From: Apostichopus japonicus
Taxonomy: Eukaryota > Echinodermata > Holothuroidea > Aspidochirotida > Stichopodidae
DNA length: 64,000 nt
Assembly (NCBI RefSeq): GCF_037975245.1
Contig: NC_092568.1
Span: forward strand, 24,783,501 to 24,847,500
Direction: 5' to 3'
How positions within the stretch are numbered: position 1 is the first letter of the stretch; the number at the start of each line of letters is the position of its first letter. Positions 12,701-24,570 of this stretch are shown piece after piece. The notes beneath the pieces are model-generated. The model was not told the DNA's origin. It saw only the letters and a program-made list of their open reading frames with translations, and did not search any database. The position numbers and the translations under genes are program-made.

Positions 12701-12790
12701 CCCATGAAGAATGCGTTCTCACTTGGAGGGGGGTTTCACTGCTGGACTACCGATGTCAGAAGGAAGGGAAACCTGGAGTCTTATTTGTGA
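7223..12790 (+). CDS. gatm: Glycine amidinotransferase (L-arginine:glycine amidinotransferase), six exons
   Basis: This enzyme transfers the amidino group of arginine to glycine, giving guanidinoacetate, the first step of creatine synthesis; the animal enzyme is mitochondrial. Exons are 7223-7381 (5' limit uncertain), 7748-7943, 8604-8794, 9855-9992, 11844-12072 and 12564-12790. All internal junctions are AG/GT and the phases join into about 379 residues; human is 423. Landmarks in order are [53 protein letters not shown] (catalytic Asp), [12 protein letters not shown] (catalytic His) and [13 protein letters not shown] (catalytic Cys), ending ESYL. An in-frame stop at 7169-7171 bounds exon 1. 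The mitochondrial targeting peptide of other animals is not visible, so an upstream exon is likely missing from this model and ATG 7223 may be internal. Confidence 0.93.
8149..8200. repeat. (TA)n microsatellite
   Basis: About 25 TA units lie in intron 2 of the amidinotransferase gene, directly beside a fold-back repeat. Confidence 0.9.
8204..8318. repeat. Fold-back (inverted repeat) element
   Basis: Left arm at about 8205-8248 and right arm at about 8272-8317 are imperfect reverse complements of about 45 bp around a loop of about 23 bp. The shared core is CTGCTTCTGGTTTAA. It abuts the (TA)n tract, as expected for a small MITE inserted at TA or for slippage beside a hairpin. It is intronic with no coding potential. 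Confidence 0.65.
9650..9850. repeat. AT-rich microsatellites before exon 4
   Basis: Repeated TATAGTCTATA/CATAG units run into (TTA)n/(ATT)n with interruptions, ending only a few bases before the acceptor of amidinotransferase exon 4 (AG at 9853-9854). Part of the polypyrimidine region of this acceptor is therefore repeat-derived. Confidence 0.8.
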
Positions 12791-12943
12791 AAGAAAAACC
12801 ACAGACGTTTTGTCGGGATGGTAAAAATGTTTTTATGGATTATTTCAAATTCCTCAACTGTTTGGTGTTGGATAAAAAAAAAATGTTTTTGAAATTTTTG
12901 TCTAGTTGCAGGAATTGGATTTCACATTTTTGTTGTTGTAAAT

Positions 12944-12949
12944 AATAAA
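12944..12949 (+). promoter_or_regulatory. Candidate polyadenylation signal of the amidinotransferase gene
   Basis: AATAAA lies 154 bases after the stop codon in an AT-rich stretch. It is the first canonical hexamer downstream of the stop that I noticed. Sequence alone cannot prove use. Confidence 0.4.
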
Positions 12950-13635
12950 CATCTGAGCCCACTTAACGGTATAACGGTATTGACACCAGGTAAAAATATA
13001 ACATGTACATTTTCTTTGTAAATGTACGTGTTCATGTAATGCTCGAATTATTCACCCACCTATGACCGAGTCGTCAGCCGCTGTTACACGTTACACAGAT
13101 AGTACTGACCTAATTCCTGGCTTGTATCAGCAAACATTGCCAAATAAGTGTTTTGCTTGGGTGTACAGTTATGTATGTACCATGGCTAATCTTTAAGGTA
13201 AGAAGAAACTGCATCGAAATAAAAAATTAAATTAAAAAAGGATAATAGAAGTATTATTGCTAAATGTTATTTTCAAAAATATGTTCTTGGGGTTTAAGAA
13301 TGAGGTTGTGTATGAAAAAAACATTTTGTAATCGCACTTGGTCATTTCGCATTTTCAACTTTTATTTTTATGTTTGGTATCATCGTAGCAAATAGGTTGT
13401 CTGCGGTTTGTGCCCGTATTCAGACTCTACGAAGGACAAACGATTTAAGACCTGGTCTCTTTGTTCTTGCAGTGGGAATAAGCAGTAGAAAGGAGGAGCT
13501 ATATGGGTTATAGGGTGTGTGAGTAGAGGAGAGTGGCAGGAGGGAGGGAGGGAAAGAAAGCAGAGGGGCGATGATAGTACTATTTGTCATCTCGAGTGTT
13601 TTTTTTTAAACTTTTATATTAAGATAAGATTCGGT

Positions 13636-15167
13636 CAGGGGCGTAGCGAGCGGGGGGTGTGGGGGGGTGTCACACCCCCCCAATAATTTGGTCGCTGTCG
13701 GCAAATTTTGGGTCTGTCGGCAAAAGGAGAAAAGGTGAAGAGAGCGGAAGGGGAAGAAAGAAGGAAAGCTGAATAGAAAAAGGAGAACGGGAGCTTCTTC
13801 CGTGCCAAATTTGACTTAAAATATGCACCAGATTGCATCTAAGGACGTTCAAACTAATTTTTCCAAAGGGGAGGGGTAGACCCTCCCAGATTGCATCTAA
13901 GGACGTTTCAAAACTAAAAATTTTCCAAAGGGGAGGGGGACACCCCCTCCCCTTAGACCCCTCCCCCTAGACCCCTCCCCCATTTCAGTCACCACTTGCA
14001 GATCCGTCGGCAAGTCAAATTTGACTTAAAATATACACCAGATTGCATCTAAGGACGTTTCAAAACTAAAAAATTGCCAAAGGGGAGGGGGACACCCCCT
14101 CCCCTTAGACCCCTCCCCCATTTCAGTCACCACTTCCAGATCCGTCGGCAAATCAAATTTGACTTAAAATATGCACCAGGTTGCATCTAAGGACGTTTCA
14201 AAACTAAAAAATTGCCAAAAGGGAGGGGGACACCCCCTTCCGCTTAGACCCCTCCCCCATTTCAGTCACCACTTCCAGATCCGTCGGCAAATCAAATTTG
14301 ACTTAAAATATACACCAGATTGCATCTAAGGACGTTTCAAAACTAAAAATTTTCCAAAGGGGAGGGGGTAGACCCCCTCCCCTTAGACCCCTCCCCCTAG
14401 ACCCCTCCCCCATTTCAGTCACCACTTCCAGATCCGTCGGCAAGTCAAATTTGACTTGAAATATGCACCAGATTGCATCTAAGAACGTTTCAAAACTTAA
14501 AAATTTTCCAAAGGGGAGGGGGACACCACCTTCCTCTTAGACCCCTCCCCCATTTCAGTCACCACTTCCAGATCCGTCGGCAAATCAAATTTGACTTGAA
14601 ATATGCACCAGATTGCATCTAAGGACGTTTCAAAACTAAAAAATTGCCAAAAGGGAGGGGGACACCCCCTCCCCTTAGACCCCTCCCCCATTTCAGTCAC
14701 CACTTCCAGATCCGTCGGCAAATCAAATTTGACTTAAAATATGCACCAGGTTGCATCTAAGGACGTTTCAAAACTAAAAAATTGCCAAAAGGGAGGGGGA
14801 CACCCCCTTCCTCTTAGACCCCTCCCCCATTTCAGTCACCACTTCCAGATCCGTCGGCAAATCAAATTTGACTTAAAATATACACCAGATTGCATCTAAG
14901 GACGTTTCAAAACTAAAAATTTTCCAAAGGGGAGGGGGTAGACCCCCTCCCCTTAGACCCCTCCCCCATTTCAGTCACCACTTCCAGATCCGTCGGCAAA
15001 TCAAATTTGACTTAAAATATGCACCAGATTGCATCTAAGGACGTTTCAAAACTAAAAAATTGCAAAATTAGACCCCTCCCCCATTTCAGTCACCACTTCC
15101 AGATCCGTCGGCAAATCAAATTCTCCACACCCCCCCCCCCAACAAAAACCCCTTCGCTACGCCCCTG
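13636..15167. mobile_element. Non-autonomous hAT-like element with internal minisatellite
   Basis: It starts CAGGGGCGTAGCGAGC and ends CTTCGCTACGCCCCTG. The exact 8-bp target duplication gattcggt lies at 13628-13635 and 15168-15175. The body is a tandem array (13800-15118) rather than coding sequence. It lies between the amidinotransferase and proline-racemase-like genes. Confidence 0.85.
13800..15118. repeat. Minisatellite, unit about 140 bp, about nine to ten copies
   Basis: Each unit contains TTGCATCTAAGGACG, CCAAAGGGGAGGGGG, a matching CCCCCTCCCCTTAGACCCC and CACTTCCAGATCCGTCGG. GATCCGTCGGCAA recurs about every 138-152 bases. Some units carry an extra CTAGACCCCTCCCC segment and the last is shortened. 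The G-run/C-run pair can fold on itself. The array is wholly inside the transposon at 13636-15167. Confidence 0.9.
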
Positions 15168-15175
15168 GATTCGGT

Positions 15176-17218
15176 GGAACTTTCAATGCGTTTAACATTT
15201 TGATTTCATTTTTTTATTGCATTTTAATTTGCTGTTTGTAGCGGTGGCAAGAAAATAAAATGTGCTTTGGGTTCGACAATTTCGCTTATCGAGATATTGT
15301 TTTCTTTCGCTGTTATTCTCAAAGCAATGAACGAGGATGGAATTATGTTAAAATAATAACTGGTCCAATATCACGCGACCAGTTCCCGCTTCTTATCAAA
15401 TTCGCTGAGTTAAGGCGCATTGACACGACACGACAAACTTTTGTTTCAGCCGACTTGTGGTGTACGATTTTTTCGGTACGTGTGAATGGCTTCTCCTATT
15501 GTCGTGAGGAATTATCGTTCACGACAAAATCGTCCACGATTTATTTCAAAATTGCGCACGACTTGATTGCAGCGGGTGAATGGAATCTTGCTCAACATCT
15601 GTCGCGCGCGAAAAGATTTTGAGTTGTGCGAAGTTGAGCACTGATCAACTTTCGTCACGATTTTCACTGGATGGTTTAGCGACCAGTGACAACATAATGG
15701 CTGAATTTAGATACCCATGGACGTGAAGAAATGTGCGATAAAAGACAATGGGCTGAATGGAGGTAGGAATTTTCTGAACTACTATTACTACTACTTGTGA
15801 CCAAGATCAAAGGATAAAAAAATCAAGTTATATACTTGACTATTCTCACAAACTTAAGAAAAGAATGATTGCGCGTGGGTGATCACTGAAGTGGTTCTAT
15901 TGGTCCTACATATGTTTATTATGTAGCACATGATGCATACTATTATGCAATGTTTATGAGTACAGCCTAGCGTAGGCCTAACTTGCTTTAATCCGTAACA
16001 AATTGTTGTTGAGTTTTGTTGTTTGAATGAATTTAATGTTTCTCAAGTCATCGGCTTGCGAGTAGTTGTAGCGGCGACATTTGACACCGCTACTCCTTCC
16101 GCCCTCAATTACCCTTGTGGTATCGCTAGTTCGAACTTACACCACTTCGACCGCTCAACACGACGAGCTGCTAACGACGTTAATCGCCTAATATTTACTT
16201 TCGATCGGATAATTCTTATCAAGTCGAGAAACGTTCCTATCCAACCGCTATAGATATATTTTATTGGAACCGCATTCCTTTATTTAGTTACATTAACTTT
16301 ACGTATTTTGTGAAGGATCTAAACATAACTTTTAATTATGGATGGGATCCTGTATTTTCTATTAAATTATTTAACAACGGACCGACCCAGTGGACCGGAG
16401 TTATTTTTGCTGTGCTAGACGAACTGGTGAGTAATAATTTCGCTTAAATTTGTTACCGCCAAATAGTCAGTGCTTGGGAATTGTGTGTAATTTCAATGTA
16501 AAATAACTTAAGATAAATTCGTTTTCATTCGATGGCATGAAAATGGTACGGAGACCTTGATAAATCATATAGTGAATCGGATTAACGTTATTTCGCATAT
16601 TCACATATGCACATTCTTATACATTAGCCCAAATGCAGCTTGAACTTGGTTGGGAAGAAAAAAAAGTCCCGCATCCTAAACAGGCTAAATAAACCTGGTA
16701 TTGACTTACGTAGGCAAGGTCCCCTAAAGGAGAACATTGTATCAAATTGCTCAGTTAAAGCAACTGAGCAATCCAACATTTATCTGATTTTTTATAAGAT
16801 ATTATCTTGTTATCTAAACAATTTACTGAAAAATGTTGACTTATTGGGGCAAAGTTTTCGTATGTTGATGGCAATTTTAAGCTTCCGTAGATAAACACCA
16901 CCGTTTTATTTGAGAAGTCAAACCTGGCACGGCTCGAACCAGACTGTCACTCTGATCCTCTGACCAGGTATTGAGAAAGGAAAAGTGGTTTTGCAGATTT
17001 GGTCTTGCTTGTCGCTGTGTGCTGGACAATTATATTTTGCTCTCCCAATTGTAGTTATATTTTGGTGTTATCTGTTGTAATCGCACCAGGAGGGATACAT
17101 ATGCTGACCTTGAACCAAACTCACTTGTTAATCGTGGAATGGTGCTGCATTTAGTGTTACAAGTAGGTGTTACTTTCAGTTGTCGATAATTGAGACCTAT
17201 TACTATTATTTTTTCAAT
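15176..17218. other. Intergenic region, no gene recognised
   Basis: This lies between the hAT-like element and the proline-racemase-like gene. Open frames at 15260-15622 and 16023-16253 have no recognisable motif and read as chance. A possible splice donor (GAACTG/GTGAGT at 16424-16435) could belong to an untranslated 5' exon of the downstream gene, but nothing else supports it. Confidence 0.4.
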
Positions 17219-20200
17219 ATGAATGTGAATGAGAGGAGTACCAATTTCGCGACATTTTTGGAGACACATGATATTTGCTTCAAAACTGTCGAAATGCACA
17301 CAGGTGGGGAACCAGTAAGGATAGTTGTTTCGGGATATCCATTGCTTGAAGGGGATACGATTCTTGAGAAACGAAATTATGCCAAGGATGCAAAGGATCA
17401 CTTTCGAAAAATGCTTATGTTCGAACCTCGCGGGCACCATGATATGTACGGAGTTTTGCTGGTAAAACCAGACAACCAACGAGCAGATATAGGAGTTCTT
17501 TTTATACACAATGAAGGCTATAGTACAATGTGTGGCCATGCGGTTATTTCTCTAGGTCGGTTTGCAGTTGATTACAATTATGTCAAATTAACAGAACCAG
17601 AAACCCAGGTGAACATTCAGTGTCCATGCGGATTGGTGAAAACCACCGTTGAATGCAAGGATGGGAAAACGGGAGCTGTTCGGTTTGAAAGTGTCGTAGC
17701 TTTTGTATCCCATACAGGTAGGTCTATGACTCTCATGGAATGTTACAAAGTTCTGTCAGTTTAAGAGCTTGAATTACATGGTCACACTGTGACAGATTCT
17801 GGGTGAAAGTACTGTATCATCATTCATGTATGTAAAACAAACCCATCTGAGCTCCAAAGTATGTGCTATGACTACAAGATATGTATACATATTACAGTGA
17901 GTATTTGCTGATAGACACAGCTTGGCAAAGTTTTAAGTAAATATACCTGCCTTGTATTAAGTCAATATACAATAAGTAGGCCCTAACTCATTGAAGGGAA
18001 ATTAATTAAACAATTGGTAGCAGTATCCATTGTTTCCAGTCTTATGATAGCCATAGTTTGGCAGTGTGTGTGAGGTAGGCTTCAGTACATAAATTTACAG
18101 ATGACAGTATTAATTTAGCAATGTTGCAATTGCAGTGTTCATTTTTCAATCAGAGGTTACTTGGATTTGGAGGGCATTTCCCCCCCACCCCCCTTTTTTA
18201 AATTAAGTACTACAGACTAACACCAGGGAATAATTTATCTGGTATCACATAGCAAAATGCCATGCAAAATGGGCAAGTTACAGATGTGCACAAGTGTTTG
18301 TTTGACATTGAAAAGTTTGTAAATTATTTTAGGACCATGAGCAACAACTTTGCAGCTCAGTAATAGTTTGCACCCACAAAAATATCTAACTTTAATCAAG
18401 AGCTCCACTTATATGTATGAATCCAGTTTTGATATAAAAAAAAAGGGCAATCCACGGAGTTGCATATCTCATCTCCAGCAAATCATTTAGTTTTTGACAC
18501 AAAATTGCGCTAAAAATATAAATTTGACCTTTAACCATGTGATCTTTGACCTTGGTTCCCATGGTAACCACATATATTTGTGATTCAATGTTTCCCCTTG
18601 GAGTTATATATATATATATATAAAAAAATAGATTTTCACTAAATTTAAACCTTTGGGTCTGGGAGACACAAGGGTTCATTCTGGGGTACCTTCCCACAAA
18701 GTTTGAAGAAAATCAGCCCAGCCGTTTAGGAGTTTTTGACACAACATTGGACACACACAAACACAATGACTTAAAGACACATTTGGCTCCTCCCTCAGTC
18801 AAGGACTTTCGGTCACCTTGGGGCATCGTCCCCCCCCCCCCTTAAAGTAGCTACTCAGAAAAATTAACCATTACCATGGCAACTGTTGCTATGGCAACTG
18901 ACATAGCTGTATATGGCCCAACTGGCAGAGGAAAGTTCTGCAATATCTCATCAGGACCAAGAATAAAACATCCTATGGAAAACTACGGTAGCAATGAGAT
19001 TTAAAAAAAAAATGATTAGGCTCTGTAATAGCAGCCTCATACTTTCTCTTTGTTTCATTTCAAGAGGTATTGTATATTTCTTCTTGACTCTCTAAGATTG
19101 TGATCAAATGGGTAATAAGATACTTTGTTTTTTTAAGACTGCAGTAGGACTCTGTGGAATACTAACCTCTATTTTATACTTACTGGTCTTACAAACCAAA
19201 TCCTAATGTAAGAAAACTTAAATATATACTATAACACAGCCTACCTCCAAGGGTATTAACACTCGATGCAGATATGTATCATACAACAAGCTACCAACAA
19301 ATTTGGTTTTTGCAAATCAATTTTCTCTTACTTTTGTAGTTAGACCTTGCGATAATTGAGCCAAAGTTACAGTAGTAATAGTTTTGTCATTTTCCGTACC
19401 CCATGTGTTAAGTTGCTTCTATCTGCCTATAAATAGTTATAATTTCCATCTGTCTTGCATGACCTTTGATGTTCAATGCTGGTGGGAATTACTGTACAGA
19501 CCTGTCTCAAACTATCCGTGACAACACTCAAATCAAATTTCCAATGAACAGTGTAATAATTCTAATTGGACATTTTCTGTGACTTCCCAGTGATTCCTTC
19601 GGTGGAAAGTTCAAACCTTGGTTCTGAGTTTAGATTCAACCAGCACCATTCTATGAGGACATGCATGACCTGTGCATGACAGATTAAAATCCATCCAGCA
19701 AGATCTCGTGCAATAACAGTAAACAAGTCACCACTAACTTATTTCCGGTGAATTTGGGTTTTGCAAAAAAGTTTGTAATTACATACTAAAGAAAGGAAAA
19801 TAATACACTGCTGCTGAATGGAATATGTAGTGTACATGTGTAATTAATGTCAGCCAGGTATTTATTGTTGGAATGTCAACATCACCATAGATGGGTTTTT
19901 CTCACTTTTCTAGGTTGTGGAAATATGCAGCTCCTCATTTATGCATTGTGGGTAATTCTTTTCAAAAATACAAAACCAATCAAATTTACTTTCCCCCCCC
20001 TCTTGCTAACTGTACAGTACCTATCCAAAAACAGCCTCAACATTCTTACTCCACCGTGCCTAATACCTCGGGTGAACTTTGACGAGAACCTTTCTGAGGT
20101 TGAGAGGAAACTGGTTAAAAGCTGGTCTCTCGTAGTTGTTATAAAAACGGGCATCTACATTTGCCTGTTCGACTGTATGCCTGTTTTATTTCGGGGGGTA

Positions 20201-21583
20201 TATTAAAAATGAAAGCTTTCAAGCTATGTTTTAAATAGTTGCATACGTATGTATTATACATGTAGGTGGTTTTGTTTTTGTTAGTCTAGGCATTGACAAC
20301 TTCATACATATCGTACAGTACTGTGGTATTCTACTTCGCTTTCTCTCAGGTTTGCAAGTGGAGGTGCCAGGTTACGGGCTAGTCACTGTGGACATTGTAT
20401 ATGGCGGTGCCTTCTATGCTATCATAACAGACACAGAACTGGGTGTAAATGTAGTTGACACCCCCATTGAAGATATAGCTAATGCTGGCCAGGCAGTCAC
20501 ATCTGCTCTGCAGGGTTCCACCGTCATCGAACACCCGGACAGTGAGGATCTATCATTCCTGTACGGAACCATCATCACAGATGGCAAGGATGAATGGCAT
20601 GCAGAGAAACCAACGTCAAGTATTTGCATTTTCGCTGAGAAACAGGTGATTACAGTTTTACCATACATTTCCTTCATGAATCTGAACCAATTAGAGAAGG
20701 TCAATCCTATATATTGGTTTCTTGATGTTGCAGTAGAACAGGGACGGTGGAGCCAGGGGGAATGTGACCACACAGGTTTGTAAAGAAGCTAAAATATCAA
20801 TCGCATATGTCCAACACCCTTTTTGGTTGAAAAAAGGTACCCTTTTTTCTTTAGTTTTTGTGAAACTGATTTTGGCATTTTAGGAGTAACACAAGATTAT
20901 GTACTTAAAATTTGCCTTTGATTGAGAAACATTCAAGGACCATATTTTCTGGTATGTAATGCACAGATGGCCCATTTGAAGAGTAATTTGAATGAGGCTT
21001 TGAATTGCCATGAACAGAACAAATGGTGCTATAAATGTATACAATACATGCACATACACTGGTTTTTTACAATTTAGGAGGTTTTTCAACTTTTCATGCA
21101 TATAGGCATTCAGTAATGGTTAATTGGTAAAAAGATCTAGATGCAAATTTAGTTAATTAAGTAAATATTTTGCTTTTGGAGCTCTGTCCACAGGACTTTC
21201 ATGCATCAACGTACGTATTGTGTAATGCTGCATTCCATGGGTGATGGGGCTTTGACGTCTCTAACCAGGGGAGAAGTTATATTAATCTTGACTTGTTTTC
21301 TGCATTTTCAACACTTCAGGTCGACAGAAGTCCGTGCGGTTCTGGTACTACAGGTCGTGTTGCACTCCAGTATCATAAGGGACAGATTGGGCTCGGTCAA
21401 CAACGGATTTTCAAGAACAGCAAAACAATGTCGCAGTTTACCGCTACTGCCTTACGAGAAGCTACCCTCGGCAAATACAAAGGTGTCGTGGTTGAGGTCA
21501 AAGGTCATGGCTATTATACAGGTGAAGGCCTTTATATTAGGGAAGCCAAGGACGATCTTGGACGAGGATTTTTAATCAACTGA
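17219..21583 (+). CDS. Proline racemase family enzyme, L3HYPDH-like but with Cys/Cys active site
   Basis: Exons are 17219-17717, 20350-20645 and 21320-21583. AG/GT junctions and phases join into about 352 residues, close to the 354 of human trans-3-hydroxy-L-proline dehydratase. Landmarks are VEMHTGGEP, MFEPRGHHDMYG, FIHNEGYSTMCGHAVI (first catalytic Cys), CPCGLV, VDIVYGGAFYAI, HPDSEDLSFLYGT and DRSPCGSGTTGRVALQYHKG (second catalytic position). Overall the protein resembles animal L3HYPDH. That dehydratase has Thr at the second position (SPTGSG), whereas racemases and 4-hydroxyproline 2-epimerases of this fold use Cys, as here (TGC at 21335-21337). I therefore infer epimerase or racemase chemistry. 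No targeting signal is visible, so it is probably cytosolic. An in-frame ATG at 17180 is an alternative start. I leave the symbol empty because the activity may not be that of L3HYPDH. Confidence 0.92.
18400..18830. repeat. Intronic interspersed repeat with CTTTGACC motifs
   Basis: Phrases such as GATCTTTGACCTTGG, ACAAAGTTTGAAGAAAATC and a terminal acacacacaaacaca run resemble the repeats at 57.7-60.4 kb. A short (TA)n lies at 18605-18622. It sits in intron 1 of the proline-racemase-like gene. Confidence 0.4.
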
Positions 21584-22429
21584 ATGTTTAAGCTTTATAT
21601 TAAACTTGTTCTGTTCAACTTATTTAATTTATAAGGTCACAGTGACTCAACATCTTCATGGTATTGAGGTACAGTACTTTGATCTTCCTGGTGGAAGATT
21701 CTCATTTTATAGAGAATCTGTGTTTTCATACTCGTACTTTTCCCTGGTACAGTTAAGTCACAGACTGTGATGGGTTGGTTGATAATTTTTTGAATCTATG
21801 CATGATCCTATTCGCTGATGGCTTACTGACTCTCCCTGAGGCATCCATTTATGAGTGTAACTTGGTGCATATATGGCAATTGGGTACGTTGGCCCATGTA
21901 GGCTGCTTAGGAATTGTTTGTCCCACACATTTGAAGGATGCTGTAATCACCTCCAGGCTCACCACATAACCCATTCTTGATTCCAAATCTTTGTAGTCAT
22001 GATTGCCTTTTGTAGTACCATTGTTATGAGTATTAGATGACTTTAGCAAGTTCATCGACGTCTTCAGCTAGGTGTGGCAGCCAGGCAGTATGAACCCACT
22101 GTTAACTAGTTGGATGAACCATTGCACAGATGCATACAGTAGTTATCCTCTTACCCAGAATATGTGGAAGACACAGCTGATTGTCAACAAGTGTAGACTT
22201 TCAGTTTTTTTAACATTTTATTAGGGTGCATGTTTCCTGCATGGGCCCTCAAAATATTATATTTTTCTGTGGATGTTGTCTAATCTCTTATATGCAATAA
22301 TTTTTCTTTTGGCCTTATCATTTCATTAGTTTTCTATCTGTCTGTCTGTCCGTCTGTTGATTGATTGATCTAGCTGTCCATCTAGCAAGCTAGCTAGCTA
22401 GCTATCCATCTATTGTCTGTTCACATTTT

Positions 22430-23080
22430 TTATATAATGGTTTGAGTGCTCTGGAACATTCATTCTTCAATGGATTTTAATGTAACTTGGACACAATGTT
22501 CGTCGGATGTTGGGCTCCTTACAACCATCGGGGAGTGAAGGTCAAAGGTTATTTAGGGGTCACTACAGGCTAATTATGTGAAAAATTTCAAAATGTATCT
22601 CTTTCCCAGAAGACCACATGTTCTTGAAAGTCAGTCAAAATATTTCTTGGGTAGTGCTTCTGTCGACATACATGTACAAGGATTTTGGAACCAAGGGTCT
22701 TTAAAGGTTAAAACCTGGGAATCTTTAAAACAGTCTGTCAAGTGAACTTGAAAGCTCATTCTTTGATTGCTTTTGATGAAACTTAGACACAATGATAGTT
22801 GGATGTTGGGCTATTTTCGACCACTGTGAAGTCAATGGTCGTTGTCAGGTCAATACAGTCCATTTTGTGAAAACCTTCAAAATGAATCTCCTCTTTCCCA
22901 TAGCAACCCATATTACTGAAACTTAGACACTATGTTTGTTTTATTTTGGGCTACTTTTGACCACTGGGAGGTAAAGATCAAAAGTCATTAAGGGTCAGTA
23001 CAGGACATCATGTGAGACCCTTCAAATTGTATCTCCTCGTTCCCAGTGGACCACATGCTCTTGAACGTTAATTGGCGATG
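22430..23080. repeat. Degenerate tandem repeat, about 200-bp unit, about three copies
   Basis: Recurrent phrases are GAAACTTAGACACAATG, ATGTTGGGCT, GGTCAAAGG and CTTTCCCA, each followed by a ccacatg/cccata box. They are arranged in roughly three successive divergent units. The region is downstream of the proline-racemase-like gene and non-coding. Confidence 0.5.
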
Positions 23081-23276
23081 TCGTACCAATTAATGTTGGG
23101 AATGCATATGACATGCCCTAATTCAATATTAGAGAGTACATCCTCGCTGGAACAATATTCAAATTAACTCAAATTTGAACGGTTTGTATTTATGTATTTA
23201 TTTATTTAATGCATTTATTTATGATTGTGTGTAATAAAATTTGTTGCTATTAAATTTAATGATTGAGGGTGATAAC

Positions 23277-23899
23277 CAGTGGCGGCGGAACAATGAAAAA
23301 GTTGAGGGGGCAAATGCATGATAAGCCCCCCCAATATTTACCAAGGCTCCGAAACGTGCATCTGCCCATTTTATTTTAATCAATTATTAAACGAACAAAA
23401 ACACAATATTAGCATTTCACCTGTACTGTATACATGCATTCGTGACAGTGCTTGGTTCATAGAAATTTGTTGGCAACTGCACATGGTTTTGGAATTACCC
23501 ATTTTGTTGACATTAAAAAAATGCTTTCTGTTTTTTCTTATGACATTTATTAAATTATTGCATTTAATTGCAAGTAGTAATTTACTACACTCAAAAACGT
23601 CTTTGCGAATACACTACGAGTAATAGCTACTCTCTTAAAACACCATCGAATATACAAATTACAATGTTTTTACAGATTTTTACGTGCAATCTGAGAAATT
23701 GCAGGCTTGAGACCCATATTTTAGGGCTAGGTATTCGCAGCATAAAACACTCGGGAAGTGCCGTTTCCGGCCATCTGGGGGTTTGAAAAAACCCAAAATT
23801 TTCTTGTACGCTCCGCGCCAACCGATGGTGGCGCTCCGCTTAGATAGTCTCCACATATTAGCCCCCCCCCCCAATAATTTTCCCGTTCCGCCGCGCCTG
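23277..23899. mobile_element. CAGTGGCGGCGGAAC-ended non-autonomous hAT-like element
   Basis: Ends are CAGTGGCGGCGGAAC and GTTCCGCCGCGCCTG. The exact 8-bp target duplication gtgataac lies at 23269-23276 and 23900-23907. It is 623 bp long, has no coding capacity, and carries the shared hairpin core at 23752-23848. Confidence 0.85.
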
Positions 23900-24089
23900 G
23901 TGATAACAGCAGGGTACTATACCACCTTTTTTTCCAGATATAATTAATGTTACCAACCCTGAATATTTAAAGTGATATGTAGAATAGAGAGAACAGAACT
24001 CTTCTATGCATTTCATTAGAGAGTCTGGACTCAATTCCTCTTACTTGACAGGTACTGAATATATCCAGGTTGTAGATGTATAGTCAGTC

Positions 24090-24570
24090 TTATCCTTGTA
24101 GTCAGACCTAGACTTATATTCTTGTTGCCAGATTGATGCCCTTGCAGAGATAAAGTCAGACCTATATCCTTGTAGTCAGACTCATGACTCTGTAGTCAGA
24201 CTTATGTCTCTGTAGTCAGACTTATGTCTCTGTAGTCAGACTCATATCCTTTGTAGTCCAGATTAGATCCTTGTAGTCAGACTTATGTCTTTATAGTCAG
24301 ACCTGTCTTTGTAGTCAGACTTATGTCTTTGTAGTCAGACTTAAATCCTTGTAGTCAGATTTATGTCCTTGTAGTCAAGACTTATATCCTTGTAGTCAGA
24401 CTTATGTCTTTATAGTCAGACTTATGTCCTTGTAGTCAGGCTTATATCATCATAGTCAGACTTATGTCCTTGTAGTCAGAATTATGTCTTTGTAGTCCGA
24501 CTTATGTCTTTGTAGTCAGACATATCTTTGTAGTCAGACTTATATCTTTGTAGTCAGACTTATATCGACG
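24090..24570. repeat. Minisatellite, unit about 20-22 bp (TAGTCAGACTTATGTC type)
   Basis: More than twenty tandem copies of TTGTAGTCAGACTTATGTCT occur, with small length and base changes between units. It is intergenic and frames through it are chance. Confidence 0.92.

Noticed and set aside
15260-15622. 120-codon frame upstream of the proline-racemase-like gene
   Set aside because: No recognisable motif, composition like intergenic flanks, no convincing splice or start context.
16920-16985. Possible tRNA or SINE on the minus strand (B-box-like GGTTCGAGCC)
   Set aside because: No A box at the right spacing and no paired stems; a lone B-box match is weak.
24090-24570. Possible CRISPR-like array
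   Set aside because: Units are contiguous with no unique spacers, and the genome is an intron-containing eukaryote; it is a minisatellite.
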